Origin: Planococcus halotolerans
Lineage (GTDB): Bacteria; Bacillota; Bacilli; Bacillales_A; Planococcaceae
Direction of reading: 5' to 3'
Assembly (NCBI RefSeq): GCF_003289955.1
Contig: NZ_QLZR01000010.1
Span: 1 to 64,000 of the forward strand
DNA: 64,000 bases
Positions 45,345-52,560 of this stretch are shown piece after piece; the stretch's first letter is position 1, and the number at the start of each line of letters is the position of its first letter. Both the position numbers and the translations under genes were made by a program. The notes under the pieces are model-generated. The model was given only the letters and a program-made list of their open reading frames with translations, made no database searches and had not been told where the DNA came from.

Positions 45345-45710
45345 CTACACTGCAACCTTTGGATTTGTACCAAAACGATTGATACCCGTTTCGCTGTCTT
45401 GAACTGTAAAGACCAATAAGACAATCCAACCAATAATCGGAATCAATGAAATCAGTATCCACCAGCCGCTTTTCCCTGTATCATGCAAACGCCGGAACGT
45501 AACCGAAAGACTCGGTACGATAAGTAGAAGAGAGAATAAAGTGCTTAAAATGCCAACATCTTCAGCTAGTTCCAATCCGGCGAATGCGTCAACCATCGTT
45601 AATACAAGGCTGAGCAAAGCTGCAATCAACATGAACATCCAATATTCTTTTCGTCGTGAACGATCGGAGAAGTTGAATGCTTTCTTCATTACTGTTACAA
45701 ACCATTTCAT
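45345..45710 (-). CDS. DUF805 membrane protein
   Basis: A 121-residue protein with the DUF805 layout: RSRRKEYWMFMLIAALLSLV in the first helix, FRRLHDTGKSGWWILISLIP between helices 2 and 3, and the ending GINRFGTNPK. Three to four membrane helices. A family of small inner-membrane proteins (YhaH-like) of unknown function. Single gene, terminated at 45124-45159. Confidence 0.9.
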   Translation of the reverse strand: MKWFVTVMKKAFNFSDRSRRKEYWMFMLIAALLSLVLTMVDAFAGLELAEDVGILSTLFSLLLIVPSLSVTFRRLHDTGKSGWWILISLIPIIGWIVLLVFTVQDSETGINRFGTNPKVAV

Positions 45711-45915
45711 TTTGTAGCGCCTCCTTTCCTTCTGAATATAAAACTAAAATTAGTATAGCTTCATACATTCATTATGTATAGCTATCATTTGTAATAATTT
45801 GTTAGTACATAGGATGTATTTTACTAAATTATTTATTGAAACAAATCTTTAGTACTTGGACCGTTTGTAACTTTACACTTACATGAATAAAAAAGAAGAA
45901 ACCTATTGCTAAGTG

Positions 45916-45944
45916 ACTTCCGATAACCTCTTGATATGTAAACT
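45916..45944. other. dif-like XerC/XerD site 5 (inverted copy of site 1)
   Basis: XerC arm ACTTCCGATAA (45916-45926), 7-bp spacer, XerD arm ATATGTAAACT (45934-45944). It is the exact reverse complement, 29 of 29 bases, of the site at 1407-1435, while the flanks are unrelated. It is the only one of the five in this orientation. Confidence 0.6.
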
Positions 45945-46041
45945 AGTAAATGGAGAATTTTAGAATTTCTGTAATTTGATTTCACGAGTACGCGTATATG
46001 TTATGATGATTCCAAATCTTTATTCTAAGGAGATACATAAA

Positions 46042-46299
46042 ATGGATTTGATTATCATTACGCTTGTCACTAGTATTATATTGATTTATATTTCTTGGAT
46101 GTTTAGTAAGAAAAACTCTTCATTTCAATATGCCGTGCCCTTAATAGTGGCTATTTTAAGTATTATAACCATCGCTCTAAGCTTCATAGTCGGAAGATGG
46201 TCTGGAATGGGAATGGGTGTTATTGGCCTTACCTTCCTTATTGCTTCGATTATTGCTTTAGTAGTTACTTCCTTTTTGAGCTTCAGAGAAATTAATTAA
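46042..46299 (+). CDS. YesK-like small membrane protein
   Basis: 85 residues with three hydrophobic helices; ATG 46042 has AAGGAG upstream. The middle FIVGRWSGMGMGVIGLTFLI resembles the YesK family of Bacillus, small membrane proteins of unknown role. Family call moderate. It lies alone between dif-like site 5 and the res-like palindrome, with its own terminator at 46321-46352. Confidence 0.55.
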   Translation: MDLIIITLVTSIILIYISWMFSKKNSSFQYAVPLIVAILSIITIALSFIVGRWSGMGMGVIGLTFLIASIIALVVTSFLSFREIN

Positions 46300-46320
46300 A
46301 CTTTTTTAAAACAGAGAAAG

Positions 46321-46352
46321 GTCTGGCATATTCATAATAGCCAGGCTTTTTT
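46321..46352 (+). terminator. Terminator after YesK-like gene
   Basis: GTCTGGC and GCCAGGC pair (one G-T pair) around a 12-nt loop and run into six T residues. Confidence 0.75.
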
Positions 46353-46446
46353 AGTCCTAAAATTTTTACGCTTTTGGTGTAAAGTATTAACGTCGGTTTA
46401 TTTTTCAGTTCACATATAGTTATGTCTCTTTCTTGTCTTAAAAATA

Positions 46447-46478
46447 AAAGCGTTCGTAAAAGTACACTTTTACGAACG
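46447..46478. repeat. res-like palindrome, inverted copy
   Basis: AAAGCGTTCGTAAAAGT (46447-46463), central AC, then ACTTTTACGAACG (46466-46478). It equals subsite 3 at 276-311 except that the central dinucleotide reads AC instead of GT, so the site points the other way, and the last four bases of the right arm differ. No resolvase gene is next to it. Confidence 0.65.
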
Positions 46479-46528
46479 GTGCTCTTTAGTAGTTATTATT
46501 TGTTAAACCAAAAGGCAAACGAAAAAAA

Positions 46529-47005
46529 TTAGTCGTCTGCCTTTTGACTTGCTGCAATATAACGTTCAGCTTCTTCTTTTAGCCAATAGGGATGCCCGCT
46601 GATCACCAGCGTTTCTTTTGGCAATTTCCCTCTTTTTCGGTGCATGTGGATTTTTTTTGAATTCATGTTAAAGCCATGAGCGTTCATCAGTTCGGCAAAC
46701 GCTGTTTGATTTAAGAGATCTGCGGAATCCTTAATCATTAGCGGTTTTTGTTTTTTAGTCAGATACGTATCCTCGTAAAAATAGGTTTGGAGTTGGTCAA
46801 GTGCGAACGGAATCCATTCCGGGTCCACTTCTCTAAACAATTGATTGAGATCGAAGGCTTCATTAAATTCGAAAAATCGGGCAAGGCTGACCATCGCCTT
46901 TTCATGTTGCGTTAATTTGGATGCGTCAGTTATTTTTTCATTTTCAAAAATATAATCTTCAAGATTTGGGAAGTTGTCAAAAATATTGGTGGTAGCTTTT
47001 TTCAT
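46529..47005 (-). CDS. Probable plasmid regulator with C-terminal AlpA/HTH_17-like domain
   Basis: 158 residues from ATG 47005 (GGAGGG upstream); a longer frame from 47080 would run through the operator repeats. The first 100 residues are acidic and not recognised. The last 60 (FAELMNAHGFNMNSKKIHMH, RKRGKLPKETLVISGHPYWL, KEEAERYIA) have the spacing of an AlpA/excisionase-type winged helix-turn-helix, where 'RGKLPKP' precedes the wing. Two identical palindromes sit just upstream of the start, so autoregulation is likely. A hairpin overlapping the stop codon (CAAAAGGCAGACGA with its near-complement at 46506-46548) is a probable terminator. Confidence 0.5.
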   Translation of the reverse strand: MKKATTNIFDNFPNLEDYIFENEKITDASKLTQHEKAMVSLARFFEFNEAFDLNQLFREVDPEWIPFALDQLQTYFYEDTYLTKKQKPLMIKDSADLLNQTAFAELMNAHGFNMNSKKIHMHRKRGKLPKETLVISGHPYWLKEEAERYIAASQKADD

Positions 47006-47020
47006 CTTGTTCCCTCCTGT

Positions 47021-47081
47021 TGTTGAATGATTCAACATTATTTTCTTTACTATATCAAGTTTTGTTGAATGATTCAACAAA
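47021..47081. promoter_or_regulatory. Twin 17-bp palindromic operators
   Basis: TGTTGAATGATTCAACA occurs at 47021-47037 and again, identical, at 47063-47079. The centres are 42 bp apart, close to four helical turns, so two dimers would sit on the same face. The pair covers the region where the promoter of the gene starting at 47005 must lie. The binding protein is not known; the gene product itself is the first candidate. Confidence 0.7.
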
Positions 47082-47109
47082 AACTACCTTTTCTGCTTTG
47101 AAGGATGTT

Positions 47110-47152
47110 CGGCCACCCGGAAGAAGTCATCTTTCGGGTGGCCGCGTTTTTT
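47110..47152 (+). terminator. GC-rich rightward hairpin
   Basis: CGGCCACCCG and CGGGTGGCCG (10-bp perfect stem) followed by CG and six T residues. It points rightward although the neighbouring genes run leftward, so it may serve an unseen small transcript or block read-through. Confidence 0.65.
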
Positions 47153-47196
47153 AAACAATTTCTGCAGTTGTTAAAGATGAGACTTTCGCGAAAAGT

Positions 47197-47219
47197 AAAA
47201 GGGGGGAAATCCCCCTTTT
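47197..47219 (-). terminator. Terminator of radC-like gene
   Basis: Leftward AAAAGGGGG, short loop, CCCCCTTTT with T-rich continuation, directly after the stop codon at 47224. Confidence 0.65.
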
Positions 47220-47223
47220 AATC

Positions 47224-47682
47224 TTATATGATTCCTTTTTCCCTTAAGGAAATTCCGTCTTTGTGGCTGACAATAAGGGAATCAAGCAATTCAATGCCGA
47301 TGATGGCGCCGGCTTCCTCAAGGCGTTTTGTAACAGAGATGTCTTCGGGTGAGTGCTGACAATCTCCGGATGGGTGGTTATGGGCAACGATGATGCTGGC
47401 GGAATTGTTCAGGATGGCTGATTTGAACACTTCTCTCGGATGGACAATACTGGCGTTGATACTGCCGGTATGGCAACGGTGAACGGCTGTAATTTCATTT
47501 TTGATGTTCAGGCAAAGGACTAAAAAGATTTCCCGGTCTTCGTCACCGATGAGGGCTTTCGTAAAATTGATGGCATCGGAAGCAGAATGAATCCGGTTCG
47601 GCATCATGTTCCGGTACGTTTCCTCGACTTCTTTGATTTCCTGTTTGATTCGGGTCACTTCGATAAGGGTTTCAAGTTTCAT
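47224..47682 (-). CDS. RadC-like JAB/MPN domain protein
   Basis: 152 residues. ATG 47682 has AAAAGGAGAG directly upstream, so the longer frame to 47778 is not used. It consists of the RadC C-terminal JAB1/MPN domain: the metal motif IVAHNHPSGDCQHSPEDISV (His-x-His...Ser...Asp, about residues 97-116) plus the conserved glutamate region and LLDSLIVSHKDGISLREKG at the end. The helix-hairpin-helix domain of chromosomal RadC is absent, as is common for plasmid and integrative-element copies. Despite the name, a role in DNA repair is not established. Confidence 0.9.
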   Translation of the reverse strand: MKLETLIEVTRIKQEIKEVEETYRNMMPNRIHSASDAINFTKALIGDEDREIFLVLCLNIKNEITAVHRCHTGSINASIVHPREVFKSAILNNSASIIVAHNHPSGDCQHSPEDISVTKRLEEAGAIIGIELLDSLIVSHKDGISLREKGII

Positions 47683-48218
47683 TTTTATCGCTCTCCTTTT
47701 GTTTTGGTCCGCCGGGCGGTCAATGTCCCAAAAGGGATTATTTTTTGCCTTTTGGTGAGTAGGACGGACCCATTCCATAGCCGACCAGTCAAGGGTCCCA
47801 GCGCAAAAAGTTTTTCAGCGCAGCAAGATCTGAAAAAGTTTTTCGCCCCTTGACTGATGTTTTGCTCTTCAGTCGGCTCCTGTCTTGGCCTGAAACAGGG
47901 GTAGGGCGTAAGCCAAGGAATCTGCCGCTGTTTCAGGCTTAGACAGGCTGGGAATGGTACGCTCCGGTGGCCAAAAGCAAAACATATAAAAATGGCAGCC
48001 ATTTGGCTGCCTTCTGCTTGTCTGTTTCAGGGTTTCCGGCTCGTTCCCTCGTAAAGAAAAGAACAGGAATCTAGGGGCTGTAAACAGAGTTGTACAGCCC
48101 CTGATTATCGGTCTTTTTTAGAGGGAAGCGACACGTTAGGGATCCTGGCAAAGCGTCGTGTGCTTTGTTAGGAGAACGCGTGCCATCCGGCATCGAATGG
48201 GGTTTCTTTATTAAACGT
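47683..48218. other. Structured 530-bp region between two leftward genes
   Basis: No gene supported. Several inverted repeats follow each other: 47807-47841 (near-perfect AAAAAGTTTTTCAG pair), 47888-47948 (GCCTGAAACAG pair with an inner CTTGGC/GCCAAG pair), and 48073-48102 (AGGGGCTGTA pair, 10-bp stem). This may be an untranslated leader or a small RNA region. No known class was recognised. Confidence 0.45.
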
Positions 48219-48542
48219 TTACCATTTTGCGTACATTTTACTGAGTTGTCTTGCGGGCCGCGTTTTATTGAGGTAATTGGTTCTCACCAATTTATGTAAG
48301 GGATCCATGGGTCTGCTTTGGATGACTTGGGTAACAACCTTCGCGTCGATCGGCAATAATTTTTCCTGTGCACGTTCCGCATTCAATTGTTCCGTGACTT
48401 TCTGAATGCTTCCCGTGAAGGCGTACAGCTGAATAATCTGTTCCTGCAGGCTTACAGCTTGATAAGTTTCGGCTAAAAAAACGTACTCCTGTAAGAATTC
48501 GATTTCCTTTTTTGCCTTGCTGACGGTCGGTAAACGTTTCAT
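48219..48542 (-). CDS. Small plasmid protein, unknown
   Basis: 107 residues; ATG 48542 is supported by GGAG 6 bases upstream. It is a helical, basic protein beginning KRLPTVSKAKKEIEFLQEYV, with an ending TNYLNKTRPARQLSKMYAKW that could bind nucleic acid. No family recognised. Located between the RadC-like and ArdC-like genes of the conjugation backbone. Confidence 0.5.
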   Translation of the reverse strand: MKRLPTVSKAKKEIEFLQEYVFLAETYQAVSLQEQIIQLYAFTGSIQKVTEQLNAERAQEKLLPIDAKVVTQVIQSRPMDPLHKLVRTNYLNKTRPARQLSKMYAKW

Positions 48543-48689
48543 GCGAATCTCCATTCCACCAAAATATGGCTTTTTTTCTAAGTATAGCCGAACGGATTCA
48601 AAAGTAGTATAAAAAGTTTTGAATATTCTTTCAAATAAAAAAACAAGAAACGAAGTGTTTACCCTTCATTTCTTGCTTCTTTCGGTCAT

Positions 48690-50312
48690 TTATCGTTCCA
48701 ATTCATTCTCTTTGTCTTTGGATTTTTCGGCTGATTGTAGCTGCTTGAAAGCCGAAGCCACTTCTTTTGTTTGGGAATGGGTCGGATTCATTCCTTCAAT
48801 GTGCTGCTGCAGGTCGTCTTTCGACTGGATCCGCGGATTTTTTACCAATTGCCAACCGATCGTCACGCCGTGCTGGGTTTCCGCTTTCAAATTCTTCTGT
48901 TTGAGCACGGAACCGAGGCGTTCGTTCAAGTGCTTGTTGTTCAGTTTTTGCAGGTGCTGCGTGTCTTTGTGCTGCGTCTTGCTTAGGAACCGGTCGGTAT
49001 TCAATGACTGGGCAAGTGCGGTTTTTTGGATGAATTGCTCTCCTTCTGCCTTTTTTGTGAAGATGCGCTGCGTGCTTTCGCCGCCTTCCAGCGTCACGGC
49101 GTATTTGCCATCCTCGATCTTCGTCACTTTCAGGAAGTCTTCGGCTTTCTGGTATTCCCTCACGAGCTCGCCTTTGTTCTCCAGTACATTCAAAATCCGA
49201 TACCGTTCATCTACATCCTGAAGAGAAACAATCCGGTTTGTGTTGGTCCGGAAGAAAAATTGATTGTCCCGTTCATTTTGTTCGGCAGTAGCATAGATCA
49301 CCAGTCCATTTTTGGCATCCAGCAGCTGCAACGTCGGACGGTCATCGAGTGAAATGGCGTGCTTGCTTTCGATTTCCTTTTTTGTCTGTTCCGGATCGAT
49401 GGATTGATAGAAGTCCTGTATTTTCTCGCTCTGCAGGGAGTTGAGCTGCTCAATGGTTTCCCGGGAGACGGTCTGCACTTCATGAATGGCTTGTTTGGCC
49501 AAATTTAAATCCTGTGCCCACGTGGCAATGTAGCCGGTGGACGAAAGGTCCGTATCAAACCCGTAATACTGGGACACGATATACGCTGTGCATTCGGCCT
49601 GTGCTTCGCGGTGGCCTCTTGGCAGGTCTTTCAACTCGTTTTCCCGGTGGTGCAGCTGGCTGTGGGCATATTCATGAATCAACACACGGAATTTCTGTTC
49701 CGCAGTCGTGGAAACCGCCGTATTGATGACAATGTCATCGGTCTGCCGATTGTAATAACCGCCGTAGGTATCCATCGGATGGGCTTCTTCCTGGATGTTC
49801 AGGGAAATCTGGTCATTCTGGTTGATCCGGTCAATAAACCGGTCATACAGTTCCGTCAATGACTCCGATGACTGCAGGTCCTTTTGGATGAAATCACGGA
49901 CATTCGGAATCTCTTTGCCGTTGGTCTGCGAGACATCAAACACTTTCCCGACCATGAATCCGGTGATGCTCTGTTTGACTTCAGACTCGGGGTCGCCGTT
50001 CTTGTCGCGCAACACTTCGCCGGTTTGTTCATTGATTTTCTGCACTTCCACCTTCTTGAAGGATGGAACGAGAATGTCGATGCTCTTTTCCCCTTTGTTG
50101 ACATGGCGTCCGAGCGTCTGCCATTGCTTGAAACCGCGCACCATCGTGGCTTCCGGCTTTTGGGAGGCAATCATCAGGACGTTATTGAAGGAATACTGGT
50201 GGCCGCTGGCCATGACATCGAGCATGTCCTGGAACCGGTCATTGTTGAACAGCTCTTCCAGATTCTTTTCGAGCCGCGTGTTGATTTCTGTCAGGTCCAG
50301 TTTAGTCGACAT
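48690..50312 (-). CDS. ArdC/LtrC-like antirestriction or ssDNA-binding protein with zincin domain
   Basis: 540 residues from ATG 50312. The N-terminal part (about 1-130) resembles the ArdC single-strand DNA-binding domain: FQDMLDVMASGHQYSFNNVL and ATMVRGFKQWQTLGRHVNKG. A zinc-protease-like domain follows (about 150-260) with HEYAHSQLHH as HExxH motif and EAQAECTAYIVSQYYGF supplying the third ligand. The C-terminal half is charged and helical. The architecture is that of LtrC/ArdC proteins on Gram-positive conjugative plasmids, which are thought to protect incoming single-stranded DNA. It overlaps the upstream small gene and lies in the transfer-gene block. Confidence 0.75.
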   Translation of the reverse strand: MSTKLDLTEINTRLEKNLEELFNNDRFQDMLDVMASGHQYSFNNVLMIASQKPEATMVRGFKQWQTLGRHVNKGEKSIDILVPSFKKVEVQKINEQTGEVLRDKNGDPESEVKQSITGFMVGKVFDVSQTNGKEIPNVRDFIQKDLQSSESLTELYDRFIDRINQNDQISLNIQEEAHPMDTYGGYYNRQTDDIVINTAVSTTAEQKFRVLIHEYAHSQLHHRENELKDLPRGHREAQAECTAYIVSQYYGFDTDLSSTGYIATWAQDLNLAKQAIHEVQTVSRETIEQLNSLQSEKIQDFYQSIDPEQTKKEIESKHAISLDDRPTLQLLDAKNGLVIYATAEQNERDNQFFFRTNTNRIVSLQDVDERYRILNVLENKGELVREYQKAEDFLKVTKIEDGKYAVTLEGGESTQRIFTKKAEGEQFIQKTALAQSLNTDRFLSKTQHKDTQHLQKLNNKHLNERLGSVLKQKNLKAETQHGVTIGWQLVKNPRIQSKDDLQQHIEGMNPTHSQTKEVASAFKQLQSAEKSKDKENELER

Positions 50313-50526
50313 AGTCAATCACATCCTTTCTGATGTACCAGGCCTCGTACAGGGGTTCCATTTGTCCGGGAATCCGGACCGGGGTGTAACAGGTGATGGC
50401 GTAGTCCTGGATATCTTCTTCAAGATCCAGCACACCTTCATACGTGAGCGCCTCAAACGGCACGGGATCATAGAAACTCAAGATCCGCTTATCACTTGCG
50501 ATGATGTCGCTGATGGTCACAAGCAT
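50302..50526 (-). CDS. Small conserved-looking plasmid protein
   Basis: 74 residues, acidic, no membrane helix: SDKRILSFYDPVPFEALTYE, then DIQDYAITCYTPVRIPGQ, ending YIRKDVIDYVD. It overlaps the ArdC-like gene by 11 bp and follows the coupling-protein gene by 20 bp, so the three are one operon. GGAGG precedes ATG 50526. Function unknown. Confidence 0.6.
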   Translation of the reverse strand: MLVTISDIIASDKRILSFYDPVPFEALTYEGVLDLEEDIQDYAITCYTPVRIPGQMEPLYEAWYIRKDVIDYVD

Positions 50527-50546
50527 CCGTGTTCCTCCCTTTCTGC

Positions 50547-52532
50547 TTATAAAAGCGTCCGTAGATCGATTTCTTCTTTTTCTTTCAAGCGCTCGTCAAT
50601 CGTTGGTTCATTTTCAGGCGCGGACTCAGAATCTGGAAGGTCTTCCAGTTCCTCTTCCTCGTAACTCAGATCGAACAGATCCGATTGATTGATTTCTTCT
50701 TCAATCACGCGCGTGGTGGTTCCCCCTGAAGCCAAGGCCACGGGTTCTTCGGCTTCAGCCGGTTCGTTTTCAGGAACAGGCCACTGAACGGCCGGTTTTG
50801 CATCCGTTTCCGGTTCAGGCTGCGCCGCTTGGTACTTCTCCACATAATCCCCGAAGACTTCCGACTGCCACGCTTTTTGCAGCTTCATCGGATGAAGCCC
50901 GCTGACAAACAGGTAACAGTCCTCTCGGGAAATGCTCGACAGGTCGCCTTCCGGAATGAGGGAGCGTTTGACGTACTGTTCCGACTGACTTTGGCTGGCA
51001 CTGGATTTGCCGCTTAGGAAGCCGCCGCTTTGGCTCGATGAGCCGGTCTGCACTTTGGCGGTCGTTTCACCGGCAAGCTGGGAGAAGTACTTGATGGTTT
51101 CCATGTCCTTGCTGCGAAGGAACAGCAGCGTATCATGGTTGGACAGGATCGACCGGGCCATTTCCTTGCCGTAGATGGATTCGATCTGGCCATTGTCCTG
51201 TACAATCGTATTCATGGATAGCCCGAGACCCCGGCACGTGGCCAATACTCGGCCGTATTTTTCAATTTTGCCGATATTCGCGAATTCATCCAGCAAAAAG
51301 ATGGTCGGGATCTTCAGTTTGCCTTTGTTTTCATCGGCCATCTTGTAGAACTGGGCGATCAATTGATCGAAGAATACCGACGTGAGCGCGGTGAACGGGT
51401 TCTCATCCATCGGCAGCTTCACGTACAGCACACTTTTCTGTTCCTGAAACGCCCGGAAGTTGAAATCGCTCGTCCGGGTCATTTCGCTGGTTTTCTTCAA
51501 GGTGAAAATGCTGACCTGCGAAGCGAAGGAAGAGGTCACACTGGCGCGCGTATTGCCGCCGAGCGTCGTCAATCCTTTTAGCAACTGGTAAGCCGGATGG
51601 CCGGTTCCGAGCTCTTCGTCCACCCATTCCCGGAAACGGTCTTCATCCGGGGCCACTTTTTCATTGAAGGCATCCAGCACATCCTGCATGCTGGCGTTCG
51701 GAATTTCGGTTTTGCAGTAGACGATGAGTCCCGCAAGCATCTTCTGTGCCCGTTCCATAAAGAAGTCTTCTTTTCCGTCTTTGGTGGAATTTTTCGCAAT
51801 CGTGACGGACACGCTTTGCGCGTCCTGATCATCCAGGACGTAATCCAGTAAGTTGTAGCGATCCTGTTTGAAGTTGATGAAATCGATCTGGTAGACCCGG
51901 TAGCCCTGATCGCGCTTGATGGCTGCGGTCTGGTCGAACAATTCGCCTTTCGGGTCGGTGACGATTAACGTTTCTTCCTTATTGTTTAACAGATTTGGGA
52001 TAACGTAAGATTGTCCTTTCCCACTCCCGCTGGAACCGACGATGTAGACATTGCGGTTGTCGATGGCGGTCGTTCGCGGAATGATGAGCGCTTGTTTTTT
52101 ATCGGGCACCCGGCCGACAATCAAGCCGTTTTCCAATGATCCCAGCGTCTTTTCGGGATTGCCCTTGTGATATTTGTTCTGTTTGGAGAAGTGCTTGCCG
52201 TCGATCACTTCGGCCGGCTGCGTAAAGCGGGCCGAACCGTGGACACCGAAATCATGGGCATCTTCGTATTTGTGTTCGAACAAGTTCATTTTGGAGAGGA
52301 ACCAGCCGAAGAAGACAACGGACAAGATCGCCACCAACAGCTGCGACTGCCGGTCTGCTTCATTCAGTAGGAAACCGGTGGTGCCACTGACATCCAGCAG
52401 CAAGCCGTTCAACGATTCCTTTTCAGCAATAAACCGGAGCACACCGGTCAGAGTGTAGCCGACGACTAAGGACAGCAGGAACGTGACCCCTATTTTCACC
52501 CCGGCCCCTTTCCGTAACGTTTTTTTCGCCAT
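50547..52532 (-). CDS. VirD4/TraG-type coupling protein (T4CP)
   Basis: About 661 residues (ATG 52532 or 52550). Two N-terminal membrane helices (VKIGVTFLLSLVVGYTLTGV; LLVAILSVVFFGWFL) precede a hexameric ATPase domain. Walker A is VGSSGSGKGQSYVIPNL; Walker B is PTIFLLDEFANIG. TDPKGELF and the late SKDMETIKYFSQLAGETT are further TraG/VirD4 motifs. The tail is acidic and probably binds relaxase. The protein links the relaxosome made at oriT to the type IV channel, whose genes start at 61.3 kb. Next to it is the relaxase gene. Confidence 0.95.
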   Translation of the reverse strand: MAKKTLRKGAGVKIGVTFLLSLVVGYTLTGVLRFIAEKESLNGLLLDVSGTTGFLLNEADRQSQLLVAILSVVFFGWFLSKMNLFEHKYEDAHDFGVHGSARFTQPAEVIDGKHFSKQNKYHKGNPEKTLGSLENGLIVGRVPDKKQALIIPRTTAIDNRNVYIVGSSGSGKGQSYVIPNLLNNKEETLIVTDPKGELFDQTAAIKRDQGYRVYQIDFINFKQDRYNLLDYVLDDQDAQSVSVTIAKNSTKDGKEDFFMERAQKMLAGLIVYCKTEIPNASMQDVLDAFNEKVAPDEDRFREWVDEELGTGHPAYQLLKGLTTLGGNTRASVTSSFASQVSIFTLKKTSEMTRTSDFNFRAFQEQKSVLYVKLPMDENPFTALTSVFFDQLIAQFYKMADENKGKLKIPTIFLLDEFANIGKIEKYGRVLATCRGLGLSMNTIVQDNGQIESIYGKEMARSILSNHDTLLFLRSKDMETIKYFSQLAGETTAKVQTGSSSQSGGFLSGKSSASQSQSEQYVKRSLIPEGDLSSISREDCYLFVSGLHPMKLQKAWQSEVFGDYVEKYQAAQPEPETDAKPAVQWPVPENEPAEAEEPVALASGGTTTRVIEEEINQSDLFDLSYEEEELEDLPDSESAPENEPTIDERLKEKEEIDLRTLL

Positions 52533-52560
52533 GATGCTCACGCCTTTCATTCTTTTTTAC

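Noticed and set aside
49795..50664. 289-codon rightward frame over the ArdC-like gene
   Set aside because: Antisense shadow produced by GC-rich codon use; it spans three real leftward genes.
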